Source of the DNA: an uncultured Duncaniella sp.
GTDB lineage: Bacteria > Bacteroidota > Bacteroidia > Bacteroidales > Muribaculaceae
Direction of reading: 5' to 3'
Length of the DNA: 64,000 nucleotides
Assembly: GCA_910578515.1 (NCBI GenBank)
Contig: CAJTQR010000001.1
Span: 62,001-126,000, forward strand
Shown: positions 55,423 to 64,000 of the stretch, in pieces
How the letters are laid out: each line of letters begins with the position of its first letter
Numbering within the stretch: the stretch's first letter is position 1
Notes under the pieces: generated by a model
Told to the model about the DNA's origin: nothing
What the model saw: only the letters and a program-made list of their open reading frames with translations
Databases searched by the model: none
Position numbers and translations under genes: made by a program

Positions 55423-55776
55423 ATGGACATAGTGGAATTCAGAGAATATTGCCTCTCGTTGGAGGATGTTACAGAGAAGATGCCGTTTGGAAAATTTGCC
55501 AAACGGTACGATTCGATACTTGCATTTTATGTTCTCGGTCACATGTTTTGTTTTATAGATGTGGATGATTTTTCATTTGTTGATGTTAAATCAACTCCTG
55601 ATGAAATTGCAGATATGTTAACGAGTTACTCCTCGATTGGCAATCCGATAAACCAAAGTCTCAAACATTGGGTTAAGCTGTATTTTGATGGTGATATCCC
55701 GGATAGTATAATGTATGAGAAAGTGAAGAGAGCCTACGATATTATAAGGGCTAAGTATTACAGAAAGAAACAATAA
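55423..55776 (+). CDS. MmcQ/YjbR family protein
   Basis: A 117-residue cytoplasmic protein of the MmcQ/YjbR (CyaY-like fold, DUF419) family. These small proteins have DNA-binding-like folds but no agreed function. VEFREYCLSLEDVTEKMPFGK (about 4-24), VLGHMFCFIDVDDFSFVDVK, and SLKHWVKLYFDGDIPDSIMYEKVKRAYDIIRAKY (about 78-112) match the family pattern, including the usual HWxxL(Y/F)DGD turn. Length is normal. The next gene, GH3, starts 18 bases downstream, so the two may be co-transcribed although their functions seem unrelated. Confidence 0.87.
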   Translation: MDIVEFREYCLSLEDVTEKMPFGKFAKRYDSILAFYVLGHMFCFIDVDDFSFVDVKSTPDEIADMLTSYSSIGNPINQSLKHWVKLYFDGDIPDSIMYEKVKRAYDIIRAKYYRKKQ

Positions 55777-55793
55777 TAAAAAATATCAGTACC

Positions 55794-58088
55794 ATGAATA
55801 AATTCAGAACTATAGTGTGGGCATGTATGATTGCGGTGATGCCAATAAGCGCTGCAATTCCTGAGATGAAAACTGATAAAGAGAGAATGGATAGTTTTAT
55901 CACAGCTCTTATTGGCAAGATGACATTAGAAGAGAAGTTGGGGCAGATGAATCTTCCTCCATCGGATGATATTGTGACCGGTGAGCCTCAAAGCAGTAAT
56001 ATTGGTGCGGCAATTGTCTCCGGTAAAGTTGGTGGAACGTTTAATGTGAAAGGGGCAGAGAAGGTGTTGGCTCTTCAAAAACTTGCGGTCGAGAAAAGTC
56101 GTTTAGGCATACCTTTAATTATAGGTATGGATGTTATACATGGATATGAAACCATTTTTCCGATACCTTTGGCTTTATCATGTTCATGGAATATGGAGGC
56201 GATAGAAAAATCGGCGCGAATCGCCGCAACAGAAGCTTCAGCAGCAGGAGTCAACTGGACCTTTAGTCCAATGGTTGATATTAGTCGAGAACCCCGTTGG
56301 GGGCGCATGGCGGAAGGTGCTGGTGAGGACCCGTATCTTGGTTCAGAGGTAGCACGAGCCATGGTTAAGGGTTACCAAGGGAAAAACCTTTCCGCGAACA
56401 ATGAGATAATGGCATGTGTGAAGCATTTTGCCCTTTATGGGGCTCCTGAGGCTGGGCGTGATTATAATACTGTTGATATGAGTCGACTGCGTATGTTCAA
56501 TGAATATTTCGCACCTTATAGAGCTGCCATTGATGCTGGCGCAGGAAGTGTCATGACTTCTTTTAATATCGTGGATGGAATTCCTGCCACTGCCAATAAG
56601 TGGCTGATTACAGATGTACTTCGTAATACTTGGAATTTCGGCGGATTTGTTGTGACTGATTATGAATCAATCAAGGAGATGACCACTCATGGCCTTGGCG
56701 ACCGTATGCATTCAGCGGCTTTGGCGCTAAAAGCCGGTACCGATATGGATATGGCAGCGAATGCTTTCGTTAGCACTCTTAAAAGTGCGCTTGAAGCAGG
56801 TATGGTTACAGAGATTGAGATAGATACAGCTGTGCGTAGGATTCTAGAGGCGAAGTACAAGCTTGGTTTGTTTGACGACCCGTATAAATATAATGATGTG
56901 AGAAGAGAGAAAACCTCTATTTATACAGAAGAAAACAGACGCGAGGCAAGGAAGATTGCTACAGAGACTTTTGTCCTATTAAAAAATGAAGGCAATCTAC
57001 TGCCATTATCAAAACAAGGAAAGATAGCATTGGTAGGACCGTTGGCTAATACGGCAGCTAATATGCCTGGCACATGGAGTGTGGCTGCAGATTTCAGTAA
57101 ATACAAAACGTTGCTTCAGGGACTAAGAGATGCTGTCGGTGACAAAGCTGAAGTGCTCTATGCCAAGGGTTGCAATCTGACTGCAGATGCCGCAGAGGAA
57201 GCCGGTGCCACTATGTTTGGGCGGGCCATGCGTGATTCGCGATGTGAGGAGGAATTGCTCTCCGAAGCGATGGCTGTGGTTAAGGATGCCGATATAATTG
57301 TAGCTGCAATGGGTGAGGCTTCAGAATCAAGTGGAGAATCCTCGAGCAGAGCCAATCTTGAACTTCCTGATGTGCAGAAACGGTTTTTGCAAGCTATGCT
57401 TGCAACCGGAAAGCCTGTTGTGATGCTTAATTTCTCTGGTCGTCCCACGGTGATGAGTTGGGAAAGTGAAAATATACCTGCGATATTAAATGTTTGGTTT
57501 GGGGGTTCAGAGGCGCCTGACGCAATTGCAGATGTGCTGTTTGGTGATGTTAATCCTTCGGGTAAGCTTAGCACTACTATGCCGCGAAACATGGGGCAGA
57601 TACCGATATATTACAATCATCTTATGACCGGTCGCCCTAAAAGCAAAGGTCACAATGGCTTTCAGAAATATCGTAGCAATTACCTTGACTCTCCTAATTC
57701 CCCGTTATATCCTTTTGGATATGGATTGAGTTATACTACATTTGAATATGGTGAATTGATGTTGGATTCTACTGAACTTAACACTGATGGAACTATTTCA
57801 GCATCTATAAAAGTTAAAAATACTGGAGGCAGAGAAGGGACTGAGATTGTACAGTTCTATATTCGGGATATGGTGGCAAGTATCGCAAGACCAGTCAAGG
57901 AACTTAAACATTTTGAACGTATATCTATCAAACCAGGAGAGAGTAAGGTTGTAACTTTTAAAATAACCATTGATGCTCTTAAATTCTACAATTCGTCTCT
58001 TGAATATGTGGCTGAACCAGGACAATTCCAAGTGATGGCCGGTCCCGATAGCGAGCGACTGTCAGTTAAAGAGTTCATTCTGCAGTAG
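55794..58088 (+). CDS. GH3 beta-glycosidase (BglX type)
   Basis: A 764-residue exported retaining beta-glycosidase (signal peptide about 1-21). Domain 1 (about 35-370) is a TIM barrel with MTLEEKLGQMNLP, GVNWTFSPMVDISREPRWGRMAEGAGEDPYLGSEVARAMVKGYQG, CVKHFALYGAPEAGRDYNTVDMS, and GFVVTDYESIKEM, where D289 is the nucleophile. Domain 2 (about 395-615, VALVGPLANT, IIVAAMGEASESSGESSSR) holds the acid/base region. A fibronectin-like domain (about 655-764, EIVQFYIRDMVASIARPVKELKHF) ends it. The length and domain order match periplasmic beta-glucosidase BglX. It is not adjacent to the PUL and lacks the PUL operator. The substrate is likely a beta-glucoside or beta-xyloside, but GH3 is broad. Confidence 0.93.
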   Translation: MNKFRTIVWACMIAVMPISAAIPEMKTDKERMDSFITALIGKMTLEEKLGQMNLPPSDDIVTGEPQSSNIGAAIVSGKVGGTFNVKGAEKVLALQKLAVEKSRLGIPLIIGMDVIHGYETIFPIPLALSCSWNMEAIEKSARIAATEASAAGVNWTFSPMVDISREPRWGRMAEGAGEDPYLGSEVARAMVKGYQGKNLSANNEIMACVKHFALYGAPEAGRDYNTVDMSRLRMFNEYFAPYRAAIDAGAGSVMTSFNIVDGIPATANKWLITDVLRNTWNFGGFVVTDYESIKEMTTHGLGDRMHSAALALKAGTDMDMAANAFVSTLKSALEAGMVTEIEIDTAVRRILEAKYKLGLFDDPYKYNDVRREKTSIYTEENRREARKIATETFVLLKNEGNLLPLSKQGKIALVGPLANTAANMPGTWSVAADFSKYKTLLQGLRDAVGDKAEVLYAKGCNLTADAAEEAGATMFGRAMRDSRCEEELLSEAMAVVKDADIIVAAMGEASESSGESSSRANLELPDVQKRFLQAMLATGKPVVMLNFSGRPTVMSWESENIPAILNVWFGGSEAPDAIADVLFGDVNPSGKLSTTMPRNMGQIPIYYNHLMTGRPKSKGHNGFQKYRSNYLDSPNSPLYPFGYGLSYTTFEYGELMLDSTELNTDGTISASIKVKNTGGREGTEIVQFYIRDMVASIARPVKELKHFERISIKPGESKVVTFKITIDALKFYNSSLEYVAEPGQFQVMAGPDSERLSVKEFILQ

Positions 58089-58114
58089 GTTATTGTATTA
58101 TTGATAATTGAATT

Positions 58115-58166
58115 AAAATGTCCTGTACTGTTTCATGGTTTCTTGAGATATTACGGGACGTTTTTT
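58115..58166 (+). terminator. Terminator after the GH3 gene
   Basis: AAAATGTCCTGTA (58115-58127) pairs with TACGGGACGTTTT (58152-58164), with two G-T pairs, closing a 24-base loop that has weak internal pairing. A TT tail extends the T-run. It lies 26 bases after the GH3 stop. Confidence 0.65.
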
Positions 58167-58258
58167 AGTCTGAATTGTAAAAAACAAGCCTGAAGATAGT
58201 TCATTTGCATATTTCGGTTGTTTATTTACAGATAGTTTCTATTGTGGATAAACATTGT

Positions 58259-58266
58259 TATATTTG
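58259..58266 (+). promoter_or_regulatory. -7 promoter box of the RND efflux operon
   Basis: TATATTTG, a perfect TAnnTTTG box, lies in the 306-base spacer between GH3 and the efflux operon. Predicted start near 58273 gives a leader of about 120 bases. No -33 TTTG at 20 bases. The rest of 58167-58394 shows nothing else. No regulator gene is visible in the window. Confidence 0.5.
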
Positions 58267-58394
58267 TATTGAAAAATTTCAATGGATGCTAAACAATATT
58301 TGTCGAAACGCATTATATATTGTAGTAAGAAGTATCATTTCTTAAAAAGTTCATCCATTATTTTAATTTTAGGTTCATATTTTCATCTCAATAA

Positions 58395-59603
58395 ATGCCA
58401 ATCATGAGATTAGACACGGTTATTAGATTATTACGCACTGGTGGTGCTGTTCTTTCCTGTGGATTATTATTGACAGCCACAGGTTGTAAGAAACAATCTG
58501 TAGAATTACCTGTAGTTGCCATAAGTCCTTCGGAATGTGAAGACGTTGAAATTTATGGTGAATATGTGGGTCGTGCGCGAGCTCAGCAATTCGTGGAGGT
58601 GCGTGCTCGAGTTGAGGGGTATCTTGAAAGTATGCTTTTCGAGGAAGGAACCCCTGTAAAGAAGAATCAGGTTTTATTTGTGATTAACCCGGACCAATAT
58701 AAAGCGAAAGCAGATAAAGCAAGAGCGCAGTTGCAAAAAGATGAGGCTCAGGAACAGAAAGCTAAGCGTGACCTTGACCGCATTCGTCCGTTGTATGAAC
58801 AGAATGCAGCCAGCCAATTGGATTATGATAATGCTGTGGCAGCCTATAATGTAGCCAAAGCATCGGTAGCAATGAGCAAATCTGACCTTGCACAGGCTGA
58901 GCTTGAACTCGGCTATACTTCTGTGAGGTCTCCTCTTTCCGGCTATATCAGTGAGCGAAATGCCGATATTGGTACACTCGTTGGTCCCGGCGGAAAATCG
59001 TTGCTTGCCACAATTGTAAAGAGTGATACAGTGCTTATTGATTTCAGTATGACCGCGTTGGATTATCTCAAGAGTAAGCAACGTAACGTGGAACTTGGCA
59101 CGAAGGACCTGTCACGCTCATGGCAACCCTATGTAACTATCACGCTTGCGGACAATACCGTATATCCATTCAAAGGGCTTGTGGATTTTGCTGACCCTCA
59201 AGTTGACCCACGAACAGGAACTTTTTCGGTTCGTGCCGAGATGCCTAATCCATCACGAGCCATTCTTCCCGGTCAGTTCACCAAAGTGCGTCTTCTACTT
59301 GATGTGAGGGAAGATGCGACAGTTGTGCCACGTAGGTCAATTGTTATTGAAAAGGGTGGCGCATACGTCTATGTAATGCGCCAGGACTCCACGGTGGAAA
59401 AGAGATTTATAGAGCTTGGTCCCGAATTTCAGAATAATATGGTGGTTGAGCGTGGTGTAAATCCCGGCGAGAATATTGTTGTGGAAGGGCAGCATAAATT
59501 ATCTCCCGGTATCAAGGTTAGAGTGGGAGAGGTTACTGCTAGTGAAAATGAAAGCGAGTCGGCTGATTCTGTTTCAAAGGATAGTTCTACCCCTAAGCAG
59601 TAG
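58395..59603 (+). CDS. RND efflux periplasmic adaptor (MexA/AcrA family), lipoprotein
   Basis: A 402-residue periplasmic membrane-fusion lipoprotein that links an RND pump to the outer-membrane channel. The start is ATG 58395 (or 58404, three codons later); the signal ends LLLTATGC, with lipidated Cys near residue 31. A beta-barrel/lipoyl half-motif VEVRARVEGYLESMLFEEGTPVKKNQVLFVI (about 66-96) is followed by an alpha-helical hairpin (about 98-165; AKADKARAQLQKDEAQEQKAKRDLDR) and the second lipoyl half-motif YTSVRSPLSGYISERNADIGTLVGPGG (about 175-201). The C-terminal beta-barrel/MP domain runs to GEVTASENESE. It is the first gene of the three-gene efflux operon and 5 bases before the pump gene. 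Confidence 0.94.
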   Translation: MPIMRLDTVIRLLRTGGAVLSCGLLLTATGCKKQSVELPVVAISPSECEDVEIYGEYVGRARAQQFVEVRARVEGYLESMLFEEGTPVKKNQVLFVINPDQYKAKADKARAQLQKDEAQEQKAKRDLDRIRPLYEQNAASQLDYDNAVAAYNVAKASVAMSKSDLAQAELELGYTSVRSPLSGYISERNADIGTLVGPGGKSLLATIVKSDTVLIDFSMTALDYLKSKQRNVELGTKDLSRSWQPYVTITLADNTVYPFKGLVDFADPQVDPRTGTFSVRAEMPNPSRAILPGQFTKVRLLLDVREDATVVPRRSIVIEKGGAYVYVMRQDSTVEKRFIELGPEFQNNMVVERGVNPGENIVVEGQHKLSPGIKVRVGEVTASENESESADSVSKDSSTPKQ

Positions 59604-59608
59604 TAATT

Positions 59609-62600
59609 ATGAAAATGAGTTTCTTTATTGACCGTCCTGTATTTTCAGCGGTCATATCCATACTTATAGTTATAATCGGCATTATTGGACTGACAATGTT
59701 GCCTGTGGACCAGTATCCGCAGATAACTCCGCCGGTTGTTAAAATTAGTGCCTCCTATCCCGGAGCCAGTGCTCTCACCGTCTCACAGGCTGTGGCTACG
59801 CCTATTGAACAGGAAATCAACGGTACCCCTGGGATGCTTTACATGGAATCCTCATCTACTAATTCAGGTGGGTTCTCTGCTACAGTTACTTTTGACATAT
59901 CTTCGTCTCCGGAATTGGCTGCTGTAGAGATTCAGAACCGTGTAAAACTTGCAGAATCGCGACTTCCTGTGGAGGTTGTTGAAAATGGTATATCGGTGGA
60001 AAAACAGGCCTCCAGTCAATTGCTTACCATATGTTTGACCTCAAGTGACCCTAAGTTTGATGAGATATATCTGAGTAACTTTGCAACTCTTAATGTCCTC
60101 GACCTACTCCGACGTATTCCTGGAGTAGGACGTGTCGCCAATATAGGTAGCCGTTACTATGCCATGCAGATTTGGGTACAGCCTGATAAGCTGGCGAATC
60201 TCGGTATTACGGTTGCAGATTTGCAGAAGGCGCTCAAGGACCAAAACAGAGAGTCAGCTGCAGGTGTGCTCGGTCAACAGCCTACCAAAGGACTTGATGT
60301 TACGATTCCTATCACCACAAAAGGTCGACTTTCCTCCGTATCACAATTTGAAGATGTGGTAGTCAGGGCTAATCCAGATGGCTCTTTGATTCGTCTACGC
60401 GATGTGGCGCGGATTTCATTGGAGGCGCAATCGTATAATACTGAAAGTGCCATAAATGGAGAAAACGCTGCTGTGATGGCGATATATATGTTGCCCGGTG
60501 CAAACGCAATGGAAGTGGCTCAGCGTGTTAAGGATGCCATGAAGGATATTAGTGCAAGTTTCCCTGAAGGGTTGAGCTATAATATCCCGTTTGATATGAC
60601 AACATACATTTCCGAGTCAATTCATGAAGTGTATAAGACATTGTTTGAGGCGCTCTTCCTCGTGATTTTTGTAGTATATCTCTCGTTACAAAGCTGGCGT
60701 GCTACATTGATTCCGCTTATTGCTGTGCCGATTTCTCTTATCGGGACATTTGGCTTTATGCTCATATTCGGTTTCTCTCTCAACATGCTAACTCTGTTGG
60801 GTTTGGTCCTTGCTATCGGTATAGTGGTCGATGACGCCATTGTGGTGGTGGAAAATGTACAGTATACCATGGAAGAGGAGGGATTGTCGCCTTATGAAGC
60901 GACAAAGAAAGCCATGAGTGGATTGGCAGGTCCGATTATAGCTACTTCTCTTGTACTAGCCGCAGTATTTGTCCCTGTTTGTTTCTTGGGGGGCATTACC
61001 GGTCAATTGTATCGTCAGTTTGCAGTGACTATTGTAGTATCGGTACTACTTTCGGCTGTTGTGGCGCTCACGCTAAGTCCTGTAATGTGTTCGCTTATTC
61101 TTAAACAGGATAAGTTGGGAGCTAAGAAAAATGTGGTGTTCCGCAAAATAAATACTGGGCTTGAACTTGGTACAAATAAATTTCTTCATATAATCCGACT
61201 TCTCATCAAACATAAGAAACGTGTGCTTATCGGGTTTGTTTGTATGCTTGGTGTCATAGCACTTGTGGAGAAACTTATGCCATCAAGTTTCTTGCCTGTG
61301 GAGGACCAGGGCTATTTCAAGATTGAACTGGAATTGCCCGAAGGTGCTACACTTGAGCGTACTCGTCTCGTCTCTGAAAGAGCCGTAAGCTATCTTATGG
61401 CTAACCCCGCCGTAGACTATGTGCAGAGCGTGGCGGGAAGTAGCTCGCAGGTTGGTAGCAGTCAGTCAAGAAGTGAACTCACCGTAATTCTAAAACCTTG
61501 GGAAGAGCGGGATGACGAAACGATTGAGGATATAATGGCTCAGGTGAAAAAAGATATGTCGGAATATCCTGAATGTAAGGTATACCTCTCACGTCCGCCG
61601 GTAATTCCTGGTCTTGGGTCTTCTGGCGGTTTCGAAATGCAGCTTGAGGCTCGTAACGATGCTACCTTAGAGGACTTGGAAAGTGCAGTTGATACAGTGA
61701 TGAAATATGCGTTGGAAAATAAATCGTTAACAGGTCTATCATCCTCATTACAATCTGATATTCCTCAGCTTTATTTTGATGTGGACCGTGATAAAGTGAA
61801 ATTTTCCGGTGTACCTCTTGCTGATGTATTTTCTACGATGAAAGCCTATACAGGTTCGGTATATGTGAACGATTTCAATATGTTCAACCGAATTTACCGT
61901 GTGTATATACAGGCTGAGGCTCCTTATCGTGAGCATCGTGAGAATATTAATCTTTACTTTGTGAGAGGGGCTGATGATACGATGATACCGCTCACCTCTT
62001 TAGGCACTGCTACATTTACTACCGGTCCTGGGAACTTGAAACGTTTTAATATGTTCAACAGTGCTGTGATTAGGGGTGAGGCTGCCAAGGGGTATAGTTC
62101 TGGCGAGGCGATGGCTGCAATAGAAAATATCGTGAAGCAACATTTGCCTGATAATATCGGTGTGGAATGGAGTGGTCTATCTTACCAACAGAAACAAGCC
62201 GGTGGCAAGACCGGAATGGTCATGGCTTTGGTATTGATATTTGTATTCCTATTCTTGGCTGCTCTCTATGAGAGTTGGAGTGTGCCTGTTGCGGTAATAC
62301 TGTCTCTGCCGGTAGCTGCTTTAGGCGCTTATCTTGGGGCATGGGCTTGCGGATTGGAAAATGATATTTATTTTCAGATAGGTCTGGTAATGCTTTTAGG
62401 TATGGCAGCTAAAAATGCAATCTTGATTGTTGGGTTTGCTAAAAAGCAGGCAGACCTGGGTGTAAGTGCGCTTGAATCTGCACTTTATGCCTCTAAACTG
62501 CGTTTCCGCCCTATTCTCATGACTTCATTGGCTTTTATTCTAGGTATGTTACCGTTGGTGATTGCATCCGGTCCAGGTTCAGCGAGTCGACAGGCAATCG

Positions 62601-62737
62601 GCACAGGTGTATTCTTTGGCATGATTTTTGCAGTAATATTCGGTGTGCTTCTGGTGCCCTTCTTCTTTGTAATAGTGTACAGAAGCGTTGAGAAATTTTT
62701 ACCGTCAAAAAAGAAAAAAGTTATTGCAGCTCAGTGA
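59609..62737 (+). CDS. RND multidrug efflux pump (HAE1/AcrB family)
   Basis: A 1042-residue inner-membrane proton-driven efflux pump of the HAE1 family. Twelve membrane segments: N-terminal FFIDRPVFSAVISILIVIIGIIGLTMLP, then TM2-6 (VFVVYLSLQSWRATLIPLIAVPISLIGTFGFMLIFGFSLNMLTLLGLVLAIGIVVDDAIVVVENV), including the VDDAIV motif at about 408-413 with the proton-relay Asp pair, and TM8-12 (VLIFVFLFLAALYESWSVPVAVILSLP, GLVMLLGMAAKNAILIVGFAKK, where the Lys in AAKNAIL matches the relay Lys). Both periplasmic porter domains are intact. The end is KKKKVIAAQ. Full length and clearly functional-looking. It is 5 bases after the adaptor and 26 bases before the channel gene. Substrates cannot be told from sequence. 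Confidence 0.95.
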   Translation: MKMSFFIDRPVFSAVISILIVIIGIIGLTMLPVDQYPQITPPVVKISASYPGASALTVSQAVATPIEQEINGTPGMLYMESSSTNSGGFSATVTFDISSSPELAAVEIQNRVKLAESRLPVEVVENGISVEKQASSQLLTICLTSSDPKFDEIYLSNFATLNVLDLLRRIPGVGRVANIGSRYYAMQIWVQPDKLANLGITVADLQKALKDQNRESAAGVLGQQPTKGLDVTIPITTKGRLSSVSQFEDVVVRANPDGSLIRLRDVARISLEAQSYNTESAINGENAAVMAIYMLPGANAMEVAQRVKDAMKDISASFPEGLSYNIPFDMTTYISESIHEVYKTLFEALFLVIFVVYLSLQSWRATLIPLIAVPISLIGTFGFMLIFGFSLNMLTLLGLVLAIGIVVDDAIVVVENVQYTMEEEGLSPYEATKKAMSGLAGPIIATSLVLAAVFVPVCFLGGITGQLYRQFAVTIVVSVLLSAVVALTLSPVMCSLILKQDKLGAKKNVVFRKINTGLELGTNKFLHIIRLLIKHKKRVLIGFVCMLGVIALVEKLMPSSFLPVEDQGYFKIELELPEGATLERTRLVSERAVSYLMANPAVDYVQSVAGSSSQVGSSQSRSELTVILKPWEERDDETIEDIMAQVKKDMSEYPECKVYLSRPPVIPGLGSSGGFEMQLEARNDATLEDLESAVDTVMKYALENKSLTGLSSSLQSDIPQLYFDVDRDKVKFSGVPLADVFSTMKAYTGSVYVNDFNMFNRIYRVYIQAEAPYREHRENINLYFVRGADDTMIPLTSLGTATFTTGPGNLKRFNMFNSAVIRGEAAKGYSSGEAMAAIENIVKQHLPDNIGVEWSGLSYQQKQAGGKTGMVMALVLIFVFLFLAALYESWSVPVAVILSLPVAALGAYLGAWACGLENDIYFQIGLVMLLGMAAKNAILIVGFAKKQADLGVSALESALYASKLRFRPILMTSLAFILGMLPLVIASGPGSASRQAIGTGVFFGMIFAVIFGVLLVPFFFVIVYRSVEKFLPSKKKKVIAAQ

Positions 62738-62763
62738 TTAATTATCTTAATTTCCGGAAAAAC

Positions 62764-64000
62764 ATGACAAGATTAAATATTAAATTCCCAGGTGTAGTAT
62801 TGATAGTCCTACTGTCTCTTTCGTTAGGAGCATGTAAGCTGGGACAGAAATATTCACGTCCTGAAGTATACCTCCCTCAGAAATTCCAGCAGGAAAATAG
62901 TACTGATACTTTTTCAATTGGTGATATGAAGTGGTGGGATATATATACAGATACTACCCTTCAGTCTCTTATCCGTGTTACCCTTAAAAACAATAAGGAG
63001 CTAAAGATAGCCGAAGCTAAGGTTAAGGAAATGGCAGCGCGCAAGCGTGTTGATACAGCCAATCTGTTCCCGCAGATTATGGGAAACGCCTATACACAGA
63101 AGGAAGCTCTGAACTATGGAGGTGACAATTATAAAAATGACCCTGAAATTGGAATCAAGGCTGCAATCAGTTGGGAAGTGGACCTTTGGGGCAACTTACG
63201 ATGGGCGAATGACCAGGGTAAGGCAGAGGTGCTTCAGAGTATAGAGAACCAGAGGGCTGTAACAATCAGTCTAATTGCACGTGTGGCACAGGATTATTTT
63301 GAACTTGTCGCTCTGGATAATGAACTATCCATTGTGAAGCAGACTCTAAAAGCACGTGAAGAAGGAGTGCGCCTTGCCAAGCTTCGTTTCGAGGGTGGTT
63401 TGACATCGGAAACTTCCTACCAGCAGGCTCAGGTGGAATATGCACGTACGGCTACTCATATACCGGTACTTGAACGTGATATAGCTATGATGGAAAACGA
63501 AATAGCTTATCTTACTGGAGATTTGAATTTCAAGGTTAAACGTACTGAAATATCTGAGGATTTGGTAGGCGTTACAACCCTTCCGGTTGGACTTCCGTCC
63601 ACTTTACTTGAGCGTCGTCCGGATGTTAAGGCTGCCGAGCAAAAGTTGATAGCTGCTAATGCTGCTGTTGGAGTCGCATATACAAATCGGTTCCCAAGAC
63701 TTACTCTTACAGCGCAGTATGGTGTTGAAAGTGAGGAATTTTCCAATCTTTTCAAATCGCCGATGTATTTTCTTAGTGGGGCTCTGCTTGGACCAATCTT
63801 TGACATGGGACGTCGTCAAAGTGCCTACCGTGCGCAGCAGCATGTATTTGAGCAGGAATGCTATAACTATGAAAAAACAGTGATGAATGCTTTTACCGAG
63901 ACTCGTAATGCCATCATCGCATTTAATAAAACGAAAGCTATTTATGAGTCTGTGGCACAGTTGGAAAAATCCTCCAAGGCTACAGTGGAGCTTGCACAGC
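62764..64000 (+). CDS. Outer-membrane efflux channel, OprM/NodT family lipoprotein (3' end beyond the window)
   Basis: An open frame from ATG 62764 runs off the right edge after about 412 codons. It begins MTRLNIKFPGVVLIVLL with a lipobox SLGAC (Cys near 24) followed by KLGQKYSRPEVYLPQKF, which is the NodT-type opening. MKWWDIYTDTTLQSLIRVTLKNNKELKIAEAKVKE (about 59-93), AISWEVDLWGNLRWANDQGKAEV, RVAQDYFELVALDNELSIVKQTLKAREEGVRLAKLRFEGGLTSETSYQQAQVEYA, TLLERRPDVKAAEQKLIAANAAVGVAYTNRFPRLTLTA, and GPIFDMGRRQSAYRAQQ are typical OMF helices. It forms the TolC-like outer-membrane exit duct with the adaptor and RND pump just upstream. Both ends of the family length (about 460-490) fit a small missing 3' part. 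Confidence 0.93.
   Translation, partial: MTRLNIKFPGVVLIVLLSLSLGACKLGQKYSRPEVYLPQKFQQENSTDTFSIGDMKWWDIYTDTTLQSLIRVTLKNNKELKIAEAKVKEMAARKRVDTANLFPQIMGNAYTQKEALNYGGDNYKNDPEIGIKAAISWEVDLWGNLRWANDQGKAEVLQSIENQRAVTISLIARVAQDYFELVALDNELSIVKQTLKAREEGVRLAKLRFEGGLTSETSYQQAQVEYARTATHIPVLERDIAMMENEIAYLTGDLNFKVKRTEISEDLVGVTTLPVGLPSTLLERRPDVKAAEQKLIAANAAVGVAYTNRFPRLTLTAQYGVESEEFSNLFKSPMYFLSGALLGPIFDMGRRQSAYRAQQHVFEQECYNYEKTVMNAFTETRNAIIAFNKTKAIYESVAQLEKSSKATVELAQ

Noticed and set aside
1..64000. CRISPR arrays, insertion sequences, rRNA genes
   Set aside because: No repeated spacer-repeat array, no transposase gene and no rRNA was seen; only the integrase remnant suggests mobility.

Overview
The window looks like a chromosome segment of a gut-type Bacteroidales bacterium, and Muribaculaceae is my best family guess. 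The evidence is a complete polysaccharide utilization locus (PUL) with a hybrid two-component sensor and SusC/SusD pair, promoters with the Bacteroidota -7 box TAnnTTTG, Bacteroidales-type lipoproteins, and modest GC content. I assigned this from content only and could not compare it with genomes.

Layout. Positions 1-2966 are housekeeping: the 3' part of queA, a YigZ/IMPACT protein and a CorC-type transporter. Positions 3061-49752 form one large PUL. It opens with a 1372-aa hybrid sensor/regulator (3125-7243). The enzyme genes follow, all on the + strand: GH105-propeller (broken by a stop in its signal peptide), GH88, GH2, PL38-like, GH105, a stand-alone TonB receptor, a beta-helix protein, GH29, GH95, GH28-DUF362, DUF362, GH28-GH97, GH31, GH36, a six-hairpin protein, PL8, an SMP-30-like lipoprotein, GH105, PL6, then SusC and SusD. 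A strong terminator at 49716 closes the locus. Positions 49809-54205 hold unrelated genes (YccF, zinc dehydrogenase, pncB, CDF transporter, flavin reductase). tRNA-Ser(GCT) lies at 54441, followed by a decayed tyrosine-recombinase gene. An MmcQ/YjbR gene and a GH3 glycosidase come next, then an RND efflux operon that runs off the right edge.

How the PUL probably works (inference). SusC/D import oligosaccharides. Three lyase families (PL8, PL6, PL38-like) cut a uronic-acid-containing backbone. GH88 and three GH105 enzymes remove the unsaturated uronic acids this leaves. GH29/GH95 (fucose type), GH36/GH97 (alpha-galactose type), GH31, GH2 and GH28 trim the rest. No sulfatase is present, so sulfated glycosaminoglycans, ulvan and fucoidan are poor candidates. 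An unsulfated, fucosylated, uronate-rich gum, mucilage or exopolysaccharide fits better.

Most interesting observation. Four PUL transcription units share a 19-bp motif (consensus ATTTGRAAYAAT-N-YTAAAA) placed 40-41 bp upstream of the -7 box. These promoters lack the -33 TTTG seen in the regulator and tRNA promoters. This is a strong candidate for the operator of the hybrid two-component regulator. Two secreted DUF362 domains (one fused to GH28) are the best candidates for undescribed activities.
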